Source of the DNA: Pseudomonadales bacterium
Lineage (GTDB): Bacteria > Pseudomonadota > Gammaproteobacteria > Pseudomonadales > Halieaceae
Assembly: GCA_024234735.1 (NCBI GenBank)
Contig: JACKNV010000001.1
Coordinates: forward strand, 682,001 to 746,000
DNA: 64,000 nt
Reading direction: 5' to 3'
Position numbers and translations under genes: made by a program
The notes under the pieces: generated by a model
Told to the model about the DNA's origin: nothing
The model's input: only the letters and a program-made list of their open reading frames with translations
Database searches by the model: none
Shown here: piece by piece, positions 40,415 through 50,842 of the stretch
Layout: every line of letters begins with the position of its first letter
Numbering within the stretch: the first letter of the stretch is position 1

Positions 40415-41959
40415 ATGCGAGGCCTGTTGGTGCCGCTATTGCTGCTGGCCGTGCTGGCGGTCGGCTGCTGGTGGGGCAGCGACGGCCGGTGGCAGCCGCG
40501 GGCCGGGCCGGTCAAACTGCTACCGCAGGCAGGCCAGTCCACGCCGGCCACACGCTACAACGGCCCGCAGTGCCTGGATGCGAGCCAGGTCGGGGCGGGG
40601 CAGCCCAAGCCCTACTGTGGCGCCCTGCCATCGCTCGCCGCGCTGAACATTCGCGAGGCCAGCCTCGAACAACTCCCGGTGAGCCTCGACACCCCCTGGG
40701 CCTTCGAATTCCTGCCCGACGGAGACATTCTGGTGACCGAGTTCGGCGGTGCGCTCAAGCGCGTTTCTGCTTCCGGCGGGCAGAGCGTTGTGGTCGCGGG
40801 CCTGCCCGAGATGGCGGCGGGTCACGGCCAGCGCGGCCTGCTGGATGTGGCCCTGCACCCGCGCTATGCCGACAACGGCCTGATTTACTTCAGCTACGTC
40901 ATCGGCGACGGCGAACAGCGCTACGCCACCGCGGTGGCGCGGGCGCAGCTGGTGGACAACCAGTTGCTGGACCTCGAGCAGATCTTCGTGGCCCTGCCGT
41001 TCGGCAAATCGTCCTCCAATTTTGGCGGTGCCCTGGAATTCGATGGCGACGGCTACCTGTATATCGGCACCGGTGACCGCTCCAACCGCAGTGACGCGCA
41101 ACACCCGGGGCTGCTGACGGGAAAGATCATCCGCCTGCACGACGACGGCAGCCTACCCACCGACAATCCCTTCGCTGGCGATCCGGGCTCGGGATTCAAC
41201 CCGGCGGTATACGCCCTGGGGGTGCGCAACCCGCAGGGCCTGGTCTACGACCCGGCCAGCGGTGCGCTGTACGAAACCGAGCACGGGCCCATGGGAGGGG
41301 ACGAGGTCAACCAGATCATCGCCGGTGGCAACTACGGCTGGCCGGTCATCACCTACGGCATGAACTATACCTATCGGCCGGTGGGCGAGGGCACCGTCAG
41401 GGAGGGCATGGAGCAGCCGCTGTTTTATTACCTGCCTTCCATTGCAGTGTCGCCCATCGCCATCTACCACGGCGCCATGTTTCCCGAGTGGGAAGGCGAC
41501 CTGCTGGTGGGCGCCCTCAAGGGCCAGGCAGTCAGCAAGCTGGACCTGGTCGACGGCAGGATACAGTCCGAGTACCAGATACTGGGCGAACTGAACGCCC
41601 GCGTTCGGGATATCAAGGTCGCGTCAGATGGCGCCCTGTGGTTGCTGCTGGAAAGCGGATCACTGTACCGGCTGGCGCGCGATACCGGGCAGTCACCCGC
41701 GGCCCTGCAGGCGGGGGAGCGCGATGGCGAGCAGATCTACCTGGCCGCGTGTGCCGCCTGTCACAGCCGGGATCTGCCGGGTGTCCCGCGCCTGGGGGTG
41801 CCGGGCGACTGGCATGAGCGCGTGGCCAAGGGCAAGAAGACACTGTATCGAAACGCCATTCAGGGCTACCGGGCGATGCCGGAAAAAGGCCTGTGCGAGG
41901 ATTGCTCCGCAAAGGACGTCAAACGGGCGGTCAACTTCATGCTCACCCAGCTGCGCTAG
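40415..41959 (+). CDS. PQQ-dependent soluble-type dehydrogenase fused to a heme c domain, lipoprotein
   Basis: The 514-aa protein has a signal with lipobox AVGC, a six-bladed propeller of the soluble glucose dehydrogenase type (TPWAFEFLPDGDILVTE, GQRGLLDVALHPRYADNGLIYFSY, GDGYLYIGTGDRSNRSD, VRNPQGLVYDPASGALYETEHGP, GGNYGWPVITYG) and a C-terminal cytochrome c with CAACH (446-450) and an axial-ligand Met probably in GYRAMPEKG. The heme would pass electrons from PQQ to the respiratory chain. The substrate is unknown. The frame opens at TTG 40379, but ATG 40415 gives a proper signal peptide. Confidence 0.83.
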   Translation: MRGLLVPLLLLAVLAVGCWWGSDGRWQPRAGPVKLLPQAGQSTPATRYNGPQCLDASQVGAGQPKPYCGALPSLAALNIREASLEQLPVSLDTPWAFEFLPDGDILVTEFGGALKRVSASGGQSVVVAGLPEMAAGHGQRGLLDVALHPRYADNGLIYFSYVIGDGEQRYATAVARAQLVDNQLLDLEQIFVALPFGKSSSNFGGALEFDGDGYLYIGTGDRSNRSDAQHPGLLTGKIIRLHDDGSLPTDNPFAGDPGSGFNPAVYALGVRNPQGLVYDPASGALYETEHGPMGGDEVNQIIAGGNYGWPVITYGMNYTYRPVGEGTVREGMEQPLFYYLPSIAVSPIAIYHGAMFPEWEGDLLVGALKGQAVSKLDLVDGRIQSEYQILGELNARVRDIKVASDGALWLLLESGSLYRLARDTGQSPAALQAGERDGEQIYLAACAACHSRDLPGVPRLGVPGDWHERVAKGKKTLYRNAIQGYRAMPEKGLCEDCSAKDVKRAVNFMLTQLR

Positions 41960-42014
41960 TCGGCGCCAGCGATTCCCGGGTTCTGCTGGCAGGACGTGTG
42001 CGAGGTGGCACCCG

Positions 42015-43379
42015 CTAGTGTCCCATGGCCTCCAGGGCGTCGAGAAAACGCCCTACCTTGTCGAAGGTCTCCTGGTATTCCAGCTCCCACCGGGAGTCGG
42101 CGACGATGCCGCCGCCGGCCCAGCAGCGTATTTCCCCGGCGCGGCACAGCAGCGTGCGGATAGCGATATTGCTGTCCAGGCGCCCGTCGGCGCTGATATA
42201 GAGCACCGAGCCGCAGTAGGACTGGCGCGGGTGCGGCTCCAGTTCGGCGATCAGTTGCATGGCGCGCCGCTTGGGGGCGCCGGTAATCGAGCCGCCTGGA
42301 AAGCTGTTTTCCAGCAGCTGGGCAAAACTGCTGTCGTTGCGCAATTCGCCGCTGATGGTGCTGACCAGGTGATGTACGGTCGCATAGCTGTGCAATTCGA
42401 ACAGGCGGTCCACGTGAATGCTGCCAGGTACGCAACTGCGCCCGAGGTCATTGCGCAGCAGGTCGACGATCATCAGGTTTTCGGCCCTGTCCTTGGCGGC
42501 GTCGCGCAGTGCCTGTGCCGCTGCCCGGTCCAGCACGGGGTCGGCATGGCGGGGGCGGGTACCCTTGATGGGACAGGTTTCCACATGCTGGCCATGCAGG
42601 GAGATAAAACGCTCGGGCGACAGGCTGATCAGGGCGTCGCCCGGCTCTTGTGCGATATAGGCTGAGAACGGTGCCGCCGCGATCTCGCGCAGCACGCGGT
42701 AGGCTGACCACGGGTCCCCCTCGTAAGTGCTGCTGAAGCGCTGGGCCAGGTTGACCTGATAGCAATCGCCGGCGGCGATGTAGGCCTGGATGCGGGCGAA
42801 GGTGGCGGCGTACTGCGCCGCGGTAAAATTGGCGCTGAAAGGGCTGCGCAAGCTGAAGTGTTCCCTGGCTGGCGCCTGCTCGCGGGCCAGCAGGGCCAGC
42901 AGCTCCCTGCGCAGGGCAGCACTCACACCGGGCTGGGCGACCAGCGCGGCGCGGCGCAGCAGGTGATCCTGCACCACGCACCAGTCGTAAGCGCCCAACC
43001 CCGCTCCGGGCATGCTATCTCCGTCGTCGCCAGCGTGGCGCACCCCGTGCAGGCCGTTGCCGCAATCGTAGGGGATGCTGCCCAGCACGCCGCCGCAAAA
43101 GGGAATGTCGTGGGACACCGGCTGGATACCGGCGAAATGCTCGCGGTGAAACGCCTCCAGGGAGCGGAAAAACTGCCGGCACTCGCGCTCGCTGGCCCCC
43201 GCTGGAGGGGCAGCCAGCCTTGCCGTGGGCAGGGCGCAGAGGATATCAAAGCGGCCACTGCCGGAATGGGGATAGCTGCTGTCGAGAAAGGCGGCACCCG
43301 GCAGGGTTCGCAACTGCTCGAACAGATCGCAACTGTCGGGCCGGTAGGCTATTTCATCCAGGTGTACGGCCCTGCTCAT
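42015..43379 (-). CDS. pabB: Aminodeoxychorismate synthase component I
   Basis: The 454-aa protein belongs to the chorismate-binding family. PIKGTRPRHADP carries the Lys typical of PabB (anthranilate synthase has PIAGT), and MIVDLLRNDLGRSCVPGSI, SFPGGSITGAPKRRAMQLI and AGGGIVADSRWELEYQET are diagnostic. With glutaminase PabA it makes 4-amino-4-deoxychorismate for folate. It is the last gene of the rluE operon and converges with the PQQ dehydrogenase gene. Confidence 0.94.
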   Translation of the reverse strand: MSRAVHLDEIAYRPDSCDLFEQLRTLPGAAFLDSSYPHSGSGRFDILCALPTARLAAPPAGASERECRQFFRSLEAFHREHFAGIQPVSHDIPFCGGVLGSIPYDCGNGLHGVRHAGDDGDSMPGAGLGAYDWCVVQDHLLRRAALVAQPGVSAALRRELLALLAREQAPAREHFSLRSPFSANFTAAQYAATFARIQAYIAAGDCYQVNLAQRFSSTYEGDPWSAYRVLREIAAAPFSAYIAQEPGDALISLSPERFISLHGQHVETCPIKGTRPRHADPVLDRAAAQALRDAAKDRAENLMIVDLLRNDLGRSCVPGSIHVDRLFELHSYATVHHLVSTISGELRNDSSFAQLLENSFPGGSITGAPKRRAMQLIAELEPHPRQSYCGSVLYISADGRLDSNIAIRTLLCRAGEIRCWAGGGIVADSRWELEYQETFDKVGRFLDALEAMGH

Positions 43380-43395
43380 CAGGGTGGCGGCTCCC

Positions 43396-43881
43396 CTACA
43401 GCGATAGCGTGCGCAGCTCGGTATCCGGTGCGCTGTAGCGCCACAGCTCGTCGAACAGTTCGATGTGACGGCGGGCGGAGGCGCGCGATGCCGGCTCGTA
43501 AAAACCGTCGTGGTCGCTGCCGCCGGGCTTGTAGAGGACGCCCTCGAGATCGCGAATCACCACGGTCTCGCCGTTCCAGTCCGGGTGCTCTGCCAGTTTC
43601 TGCAGTTCGATAGCGGTGGGCAGGCGCCGCGCCAGCTGCAACAGGCGGTGGCCGCGCGAAACCAGCGCCCGGGAGTCGGCGATGAGCATGCGCACCCTGG
43701 TTTGCCGGCTGCGCCGCACCAGGGTGATGAGCGCCTCGAGCAGGCGTTCGTTGTCGAACACCGCGTGATCCAAAGACGGGCTGAGTATGCGGACATGGCG
43801 CAGGGCCCGGCTGCACAGTTGCACTGTCAGCTCGTCAAAGGGGTTGGGGTAGGCGACCCCGTTGAGAAAGTCATTCGACAT
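43396..43881 (-). CDS. Conserved DUF7931-like protein
   Basis: The 161-aa protein has the conserved block LDHAVFDNERLLEALITLVR, RVRMLIADSRALVSRGHRLLQLARRLPT and TVVIRDLEGVLYKP. Similar proteins sit beside purB and roxA in Pseudomonas relatives and have been annotated as DUF7931; the pattern of strands and the late His/Arg block recall phospholipase D-like folds, but no HKD motif is present. Function is unknown. It overlaps roxA by 11 bases and lies 16 bp upstream of pabB. Confidence 0.65.
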   Translation of the reverse strand: MSNDFLNGVAYPNPFDELTVQLCSRALRHVRILSPSLDHAVFDNERLLEALITLVRRSRQTRVRMLIADSRALVSRGHRLLQLARRLPTAIELQKLAEHPDWNGETVVIRDLEGVLYKPGGSDHDGFYEPASRASARRHIELFDELWRYSAPDTELRTLSL

Positions 43882-45010
43882 AGATGCACCCTGTTGTCAG
43901 CAGATAGTCCAGTAACTGGCTGCCATCCGGTTGCGCCAGCGCAGCGGCCAGCGCCTGCCCCTCGAGGCGCCACTGTCCGCACAACTGTACCAGCCAGGGC
44001 AGCACGGTTGCGGCGAACTCCTGAGCCTGGCCGTTGGCGAACACCGCGACTCCCGCGCTCGTTTCCTGCCAGGCCACCCGGCCAGCGGCGTCCAGCTCGA
44101 CCTGGCACGCACCACCGGCGAGCAATGCCCGCTGGTTGGCCAGTTCTCCGTCCTCTACCGGTACATCATAGCGCGGTTCGGTCACGACTTCCCCGAACCA
44201 GCGGTTGTCGCCCTGTCGATCCAGGTCCGCCAGGGTCACCCGCAATCGTTCGGCGACCTGTTGCAGGTCGCGGGGGCGGATCTCCCCGGCGCGCGACACC
44301 GGCTCGATCTGCCGGTCGCGGTAGAACAGGTCCGGGGCCAGGCCCTCGAGCATCTGGTCCGCCCAGCGGGACAGCAAATCGTTGATGCGCGGTGCCCGCA
44401 AGCCGATGGAGAACGTGGTGCACTCCCCCTGGGCGATTCCCCAGTGAGCCTGGCCCGGGGGCAGGTAGAGCATGTCGCCGGGTTCCAGCAGGAATTCCTG
44501 CTGGCAGTCGAAGTCGCGCAGGATGCGCAGCTCCCGGTGTGGCAGCAGCGCGCTGCGGCTGTCGCAGGCCTGGCCGACCCGCCAGTGCCGCCGGCCTTCG
44601 CCCTGCAGCAGAAAGACGTCGTAGTTGTCGTAGTGAGGTCCCACGCTGCCGCCGTCCACGGCATAACTGACCATCACATCGTCCATCAGCCATTGGGGCA
44701 GAAAATCCACCAGGCGTCGCAGCCCGGCCACCTCGTCGACGTAGTGATCCACCGCCTGCACCAGCAGGGTCCAGGGCGCATCCCGGTTGAAATCGGCCTC
44801 GGTAAAAGGCCCGTGCTGCAGCAACCATTGCTGGTCGCGGTATTCGATGAGACGTGATTCGACGCCGGCTTCCAGTGCCAGCCCCGCGAGCTCGGCGGCA
44901 TCCAGGGGCGGCTTGAACGCGGGAATGGCCTCGCGGATGAGCAGCGGCTCGCGCTGCCAGTAGCGTGCCAGGAAGGCCTCCCTGTCCAGTTGAAGCCGCC
45001 CGGCGGTCAC
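43871..45010 (-). CDS. roxA: Ribosomal protein L16 arginine hydroxylase RoxA (YcfD, cupin-4)
   Basis: The 379-aa protein has the JmjC-like cupin features MVSYAVDGGSVGPHYDNYDVFLLQ (His-x-Asp), PGDMLYLPPGQAHWGIA for the second His and TFSIGLRAP, matching E. coli YcfD, which hydroxylates an Arg of L16 using Fe(II), 2-oxoglutarate and O2. The N-terminal FLARYWQREPLLIREAIP is also typical. It starts with GTG one base after the purB stop and overlaps the DUF7931 gene. Confidence 0.93.
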   Translation of the reverse strand: MTAGRLQLDREAFLARYWQREPLLIREAIPAFKPPLDAAELAGLALEAGVESRLIEYRDQQWLLQHGPFTEADFNRDAPWTLLVQAVDHYVDEVAGLRRLVDFLPQWLMDDVMVSYAVDGGSVGPHYDNYDVFLLQGEGRRHWRVGQACDSRSALLPHRELRILRDFDCQQEFLLEPGDMLYLPPGQAHWGIAQGECTTFSIGLRAPRINDLLSRWADQMLEGLAPDLFYRDRQIEPVSRAGEIRPRDLQQVAERLRVTLADLDRQGDNRWFGEVVTEPRYDVPVEDGELANQRALLAGGACQVELDAAGRVAWQETSAGVAVFANGQAQEFAATVLPWLVQLCGQWRLEGQALAAALAQPDGSQLLDYLLTTGCIYVE

Positions 45011-45011
45011 T

Positions 45012-46382
45012 TTAATCGATTGCCCTGGCCTGGGCCTGGGCGTTGCCGGTATAGCCAGCGGGAGTCAGTGCCAGCAGCTCCTGTCGGGCCACCTCGGGCA
45101 GCTGCAGCCCGGCGACGAAGTCGCGTATGGCCTGGGCGTTCATGTCGCGACCGCGAGTCAGCTCCTTGAGTTTTTCATAAGGTTGATCGATACCGTAACG
45201 GCGCATGACGGTCTGGATCGGCTCCGCCAGGACTTCCCAGCTGGCGTCCAGGTCCTGGGCCAGGCGGGCCTCGTTCAATTCCAGCTTGCCGATACCCTTG
45301 AGGGCCGCCTGGTAGGCGATGAGGCTGTAGGCGGCACCGACCCCCATGTTGCGCAGCACCGTGCTATCCGTCAGGTCCCGCTGCCAGCGACTGATGGGCA
45401 ATTTCGCCGCCAGGTGCTGGAATACCGCGTTTGCCAGTCCCAGGTTGCCCTCGGAGTTCTCGAAGTCGATGGGGTTGACCTTGTGGGGCATGGTGGACGA
45501 ACCAATCTCGCCGGCCACGGTTTTCTGCCTGAAGTAGCCCAGGGAGATGTAACCCCATACGTCGCGGTCGAAATCGATCAGTATGGTGTTGAAGCGGGCC
45601 AGGGCATCGAACAGCTCGGCCATGTAGTCATGGGGCTCTATCTGTGTGGTATAGGGGTTCCAGGTGAGGCCCAGGGAGGTGACGAAGGCCTCGGCGTTGG
45701 CCTGCCAGTCGATCTCGGGATAGGCGCACAGGTGGGCGTTGTAATTGCCGACAGCGCCGTTGATCTTGCCCAGGTAGGGTACATTCTCGACCTGCGCCAG
45801 CTGGCGTCGCAGGCGCGCGACCACGTTGGCGACCTCCTTGCCCATGGTGGTCGGGCTGGCCGTCTGGCCGTGGGTGCGCGACAGCATGGGCGTGGCCGCG
45901 CAGTGCCCGGCCAGCGCGACCAGCGCGGCGATGATATCGCCCATGGCGGGCAGCAGGACCTGCTGCAGGCCATCGCGCAGCATCAGGGCGTGGGACAGGT
46001 TGTTGATGTCCTCGGAGGTACAGGCGAAATGCACGAACTCGCTGATGGCCTGCAACTCATCGTTGCCGGCAAAACGCTCCTTGATGAAATACTCGACCGC
46101 CTTGACGTCGTGGTTGGTAGTCGCCTCGATATCCTTGATTCGGCGGGCGTCCGCCTCGCTGAAACTGGTGGCGATCCCGTCCAGCGCCGCGTTCCCCGCG
46201 GCTGACAGGGCGGGTACCTCGCTGATGCCTGGGTGGGCGGCCAGGCACTGCAGCCAGCGCACCTCGACCAGCACGCGGCGCTTGATAAGGCCGTATTCAC
46301 TGAAAATCCCGCGCAGGGCAGCTGTTTTGCTACCGTAGCGGCCGTCGATGGGTGACACCGCGGTCAGGGCTGACAAATCCAT
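45012..46382 (-). CDS. purB: Adenylosuccinate lyase
   Basis: The 456-aa length equals E. coli PurB. Diagnostic blocks are LTAVSPIDGRYGSKT at the N-terminus, ATTNHDVKAVEYF, FACTSEDINNLSHALM, RTHGQTASPTTMGKE and the signature GSSTMPHKVNPIDFENSEGN. It acts in two steps of purine synthesis (SAICAR to AICAR, adenylosuccinate to AMP). The frame opens 70 codons earlier, inside hflD, but the family start is clearly MDLSALTAVSP. Confidence 0.97.
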   Translation of the reverse strand: MDLSALTAVSPIDGRYGSKTAALRGIFSEYGLIKRRVLVEVRWLQCLAAHPGISEVPALSAAGNAALDGIATSFSEADARRIKDIEATTNHDVKAVEYFIKERFAGNDELQAISEFVHFACTSEDINNLSHALMLRDGLQQVLLPAMGDIIAALVALAGHCAATPMLSRTHGQTASPTTMGKEVANVVARLRRQLAQVENVPYLGKINGAVGNYNAHLCAYPEIDWQANAEAFVTSLGLTWNPYTTQIEPHDYMAELFDALARFNTILIDFDRDVWGYISLGYFRQKTVAGEIGSSTMPHKVNPIDFENSEGNLGLANAVFQHLAAKLPISRWQRDLTDSTVLRNMGVGAAYSLIAYQAALKGIGKLELNEARLAQDLDASWEVLAEPIQTVMRRYGIDQPYEKLKELTRGRDMNAQAIRDFVAGLQLPEVARQELLALTPAGYTGNAQAQARAID

Positions 46383-46413
46383 GAAATACTCCGGAAAATA
46401 ACTGTACTCGAGT

Positions 46414-47058
46414 CTACACCACGCCCAATCCGCGCGACAGTTCCTGGCAGGTCTGCAGCAATTTGCGACGCTGCAGGAGCAGCCGCCAGCGGCGCCCGCC
46501 CAACTGGTGCCAGAGAAAGGCCGAGCGTATGCCCGCCAGCAACAAAGCGCGGATGATATCCGCATTGCGGGTGTTTTCCAGGTGCTGGGCACTACCGGTT
46601 ACCTTGATGCGAAAGCGCAGTTTGCTCAGGGTGTCCTGGTATATGCCGGAAATGCTGTGACAGGTGTCGTTGACGTGACCGGCAAAGTGCTCGGCGCGAA
46701 AGCTGGCGTGCTGCAGGCGGGCGTGAACCACCGACATCATGGCGCGGTCGCTGGCGAACCTGCGTTCGAGGTACAGCATCGCGAACATGTAGCGGGCCAG
46801 GTCCCTGTTCTCCTGTGCCTGGCGACTGGCCAGCAGGCTGGAGAGGTTGTTCAGGCCGAGCTTGACTCCCGCGAGGCCGTCGAACACCTCCTCCACGGAG
46901 GCTGCCTCGAACATGAACAGGCTGTGGATGGAGGAAGTCAGGAACTCCAGCGGATAGCTCCCCGTTTTCGACACCTGGTCCACCATTCTGGCGGCCTGGG
47001 CCACGCCGGCCAGGGCCACGGTCTGTTGCTGCAGGGCAGAGAGGGTGGTCGCGGTCAT
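46414..47058 (-). CDS. hflD: High frequency lysogenization protein HflD homolog
   Basis: The 214-aa protein has the family text VALAGVAQAARMVDQVSKTG, SIHSLFMFEAASVEEVF and LARYMFAMLYLERRF. HflD is a peripheral inner-membrane protein known from phage lambda CII control in E. coli; its normal role is unclear. It starts within the end of mnmA (ATGA overlap) and precedes purB, the order found throughout Gammaproteobacteria. Confidence 0.93.
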   Translation of the reverse strand: MTATTLSALQQQTVALAGVAQAARMVDQVSKTGSYPLEFLTSSIHSLFMFEAASVEEVFDGLAGVKLGLNNLSSLLASRQAQENRDLARYMFAMLYLERRFASDRAMMSVVHARLQHASFRAEHFAGHVNDTCHSISGIYQDTLSKLRFRIKVTGSAQHLENTRNADIIRALLLAGIRSAFLWHQLGGRRWRLLLQRRKLLQTCQELSRGLGVV

Positions 47059-48149
47059 GGCGCCGCCCGCTCGATGACGGCGCCACCCAGGCAGCGCTCG
47101 CCCTGGTAGAAAACCACCGATTGTCCCGGGGTGACCGCCCGCTGCGGTTGCTCGAAGAGCACTCGCAGGCCATCGCCCGACGGCTGTATGCTGCAGGCCT
47201 GGTCCGGCTGCCGGTAGCGCACCTTGGCGCGGCACGGCAGCGGCAGCTCGGGCGCTGCCCCGGCAACCCACAGGGGGGCGCCAGTGTACAGCGAGGATTT
47301 GAACAGCGCCGGGTGATCATTGCCCTGGGCGACCAGCAACACATTGTGCGCCAGGTCCTTGTCGACCACGTACCAGGGCGCATCGTCGTGGTTGGCGAGC
47401 CCGCCTATGCCCAGCCCCTGGCGCTGGCCGATGGTGTGGTACATCAGGCCGCTGTGTTGCCCGAGGTATTCGCCCTGCAGGCTGTGAATCTCCCCCGGTT
47501 GCGCCGGCAGGTACTGTTGCAGGAAATCGCGGAAACGGCGCTCCCCGATGAAGCAGATACCGGTGGAGTCTTTTTTACGGGCGGTGGCCAGCTGATGTTG
47601 CGCCGCCAGGCGGCGCACCTCGGGCTTGGGGAGTTCGCCCAGGGGAAACAGGGTCTGCTCCAGTTCACGGTGGCCAACCGCGTGCAGGAAGTAGCTCTGG
47701 TCCTTGTTGTCGTCCAGGCCCTTGAGCAGGGTGCCCTGGCCAGCGCTGGCGCCGCGCCGCGCGTAGTGGCCAGTGGCGATATAGTCGGCGCCCAGGAGCT
47801 GGGCATATTCCAGGAATGCCTTGAACTTGATTTCCCGGTTGCAGAGTATATCCGGGTTCGGGGTGCGACCGGCGCGGTATTCCGCAAGGAAATGGGCGAA
47901 CACGTTGTCCCAGTATTCGGCGGCGAAATTGGCCCCGTGCAGTGCGATGCCCAGACTGTCCGCCACCGCCTGGGCGTCGGCGAAATCCTGTTTCGCGGTG
48001 CAGTACTCGGTGCCGTCGTCCTCTTCCCAGTTCTTCATGAACAGGCCTTCCACCCGGTAGCCCTGCTCTAGCAACAACAGGGCGGCCACGGACGAATCGA
48101 CGCCGCCGGACATGCCGACGATCACTTTACTGGCAGAGTTCAGACTCAT
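47055..48149 (-). CDS. mnmA: tRNA 2-thiouridylase MnmA
   Basis: The 364-aa protein has the P-loop GMSGGVDSSVAALLL, the first catalytic Cys in NPDILCNREIKF, tRNA-contact text GADYIATGHYAR, KDQSYFLHAV, and the second Cys in STGICFIGERRF. It thiolates U34 of tRNA-Lys, -Glu and -Gln. It overlaps nudJ by four bases upstream and hflD by four downstream, so these genes are translationally coupled. Confidence 0.97.
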   Translation of the reverse strand: MSLNSASKVIVGMSGGVDSSVAALLLLEQGYRVEGLFMKNWEEDDGTEYCTAKQDFADAQAVADSLGIALHGANFAAEYWDNVFAHFLAEYRAGRTPNPDILCNREIKFKAFLEYAQLLGADYIATGHYARRGASAGQGTLLKGLDDNKDQSYFLHAVGHRELEQTLFPLGELPKPEVRRLAAQHQLATARKKDSTGICFIGERRFRDFLQQYLPAQPGEIHSLQGEYLGQHSGLMYHTIGQRQGLGIGGLANHDDAPWYVVDKDLAHNVLLVAQGNDHPALFKSSLYTGAPLWVAGAAPELPLPCRAKVRYRQPDQACSIQPSGDGLRVLFEQPQRAVTPGQSVVFYQGERCLGGAVIERAAP

Positions 48150-48598
48150 TGACTGTAAACAAGATCCAGGGGGTAACAGATGCCCCGCCGGTGCAGCTCG
48201 ATACTGGCCAGCACCAGCGGGCTGCGCATTCTAGCAGACTTGGCGCGTATTGACTCGTAGTCCAGCCAGTGTACCGCCTGGATGTCCGCGTCGAGGCGGG
48301 CCTCCGCCACGGGCGCTACCGGCTCCGCCAGGAAAGTCGTGCGGTGGTAGGTGACGCCGTTGGCGGGCGCGGTATACAGGGCCACGCCCAGGATGCCCTG
48401 CAGGCGGACCTGCCAGCCGGTTTCCTCCAGGGTTTCCCGCAGGGCCGCCTCCGGCAGGGATTCGTCGCGCTCCAAGTGGCCGGCCGGCTGGTTGAAAACC
48501 AGCGCGCCGCTGGACTTGTCGCGCTCTTCCACCAGCAGATAGCGGCCGTCGCTGAACACCACCGAGGCGACCGTGACATGGGGATGCCACTGCCGCAT
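48146..48598 (-). CDS. nudJ: Nudix phosphohydrolase, NudJ-like
   Basis: The 150-aa protein has a full Nudix box starting GHLERDESLPEAALRETLEE and ending TG, and the N-terminal WHPHVTVASVVFSDGRYLLVEE, as in NudJ, which hydrolyses thiamin pyrophosphate pyrimidine and nucleoside di- and triphosphates. Its place just upstream of mnmA is the normal location of nudJ. It overlaps rluE by one base (TGATG). Confidence 0.87.
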   Translation of the reverse strand: MRQWHPHVTVASVVFSDGRYLLVEERDKSSGALVFNQPAGHLERDESLPEAALRETLEETGWQVRLQGILGVALYTAPANGVTYHRTTFLAEPVAPVAEARLDADIQAVHWLDYESIRAKSARMRSPLVLASIELHRRGICYPLDLVYSQ

Positions 48599-49197
48599 CA
48601 GTGCTGCCCGCGGCGGCGCGGCCGCTGCCGACGGGCGGGGCGCCCAGCGACAGGCAGGTTGACCCGCTGGTGGCGGTGTTCACCCGGCGACAACTGCCCC
48701 AGTTCCCAGTCGCCCACCCGGATGCGTACCAGCCGCAGGGTGGGAAAGCCCACCGCGGCCGTCATCCGGCGAACCTGCCGATTGCGCCCTTCGCAGATGC
48801 ACAGTTCCAGCCAGCTGTCGGCAACGGTCTGCCGCGAGCGCACCGGCGGAGTGCGCGGCCACAGGGCTGGCGGGTCGATACGGCGCGCGCGCGCGGGCAG
48901 GGTGGGGCCGTCCCTGAGTCGCACACCGGCGGCCAGGGCCGCCAGGGCGGGCCCGTCGATGTCGCCCTCCACCTGCACCAGGTAGGTTTTCCAGCGCTGG
49001 TAGCGCGGGTTGGCGATCTGCTGTTGCAGCGCGCCGTCGTCGGTCAGCAGCAGCAGTCCCTCCGAGTCGTAGTCCAGGCGACCCGCCGCGCGGAAACCGG
49101 GTGCGCTCAGGTAGTCGGCCAGGGTCGCGCGCCCGGCCTCGTCGCTGAACTGGCTGAGTACCCGAAAGGGCTTGTTGAACAGTATTACGCTTGCCAT
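48598..49197 (-). CDS. rluE: 23S rRNA pseudouridine synthase RluE
   Basis: The 199-aa protein begins MASVILFNKPFRVLSQFSD and has the catalytic Asp in AAGRLDYDSEGLLLLT, then NPRYQRWKTYLVQVEG and CEGRNRQVRRMTAAVGFPTLRLVR. These match the RsuA-type family, and the place upstream of nudJ-mnmA supports RluE (U2457 of 23S rRNA). The C-terminus is a basic tail (RRQRPRRRGQH). It is the first gene of the operon and divergent from icd. Confidence 0.88.
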   Translation of the reverse strand: MASVILFNKPFRVLSQFSDEAGRATLADYLSAPGFRAAGRLDYDSEGLLLLTDDGALQQQIANPRYQRWKTYLVQVEGDIDGPALAALAAGVRLRDGPTLPARARRIDPPALWPRTPPVRSRQTVADSWLELCICEGRNRQVRRMTAAVGFPTLRLVRIRVGDWELGQLSPGEHRHQRVNLPVAGRPARRQRPRRRGQH

Positions 49198-49279
49198 AAC
49201 CGACTGCACTGTACCTGGAACACGCGCCCGGCGCCGAGAATTTACCCGCGCCTCGCCACTGAATCTGGGGTAATCGTGC

Positions 49280-49285
49280 TACACT
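49280..49285 (+). promoter_or_regulatory. Possible -10 of icd
   Basis: TACACT lies about 80 bases upstream of the icd ATG. No good -35 is found at standard spacing, so an activator may be needed. Confidence 0.35.
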
Positions 49286-49367
49286 ACGCGCCGATTTACC
49301 AATGGTGATCGCGTATCGGTGTCACCCGGCCAACCCGGCAATCCCAACAGCAGCAATGGAGCATATT

Positions 49368-50621
<1,254 letters not shown>

Positions 50622-50641
50622 ATCCCGCGTCGATTTACCAT

Positions 50642-50669
50642 AAGCCCCGATTCGTCGGGGCTTTTTTTT
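50642..50669 (+). terminator. Intrinsic terminator after icd
   Basis: AAGCCCCGA and TCGGGGCTT form a perfect 9-bp stem with a TTCG tetraloop, followed by a run of Ts. Confidence 0.93.
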
Positions 50670-50734
50670 GGCCGGGTGAAACCGGGCGGGACGCAGCTAC
50701 AGGATGATCCGCTTTCGTTAACATGGGCCCGCCA

Positions 50735-50761
50735 TTGCCCCCCATTGAATTCCCGTATAAT
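50735..50761 (+). promoter_or_regulatory. Probable clpS-clpA promoter
   Basis: The perfect -10 TATAAT (50756-50761) has TTGCCC (50735-50740) 15 bases upstream. It lies 80 bases before the clpS ATG and after the icd terminator. Confidence 0.5.
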
Positions 50762-50842
50762 GTAGCCATATAGGTCATTCGCAATGCCCGAAGCAGAGAG
50801 ATGGCAGCAGTGAGGTACAGGGGGCACAGTGACGAGGTGCGT

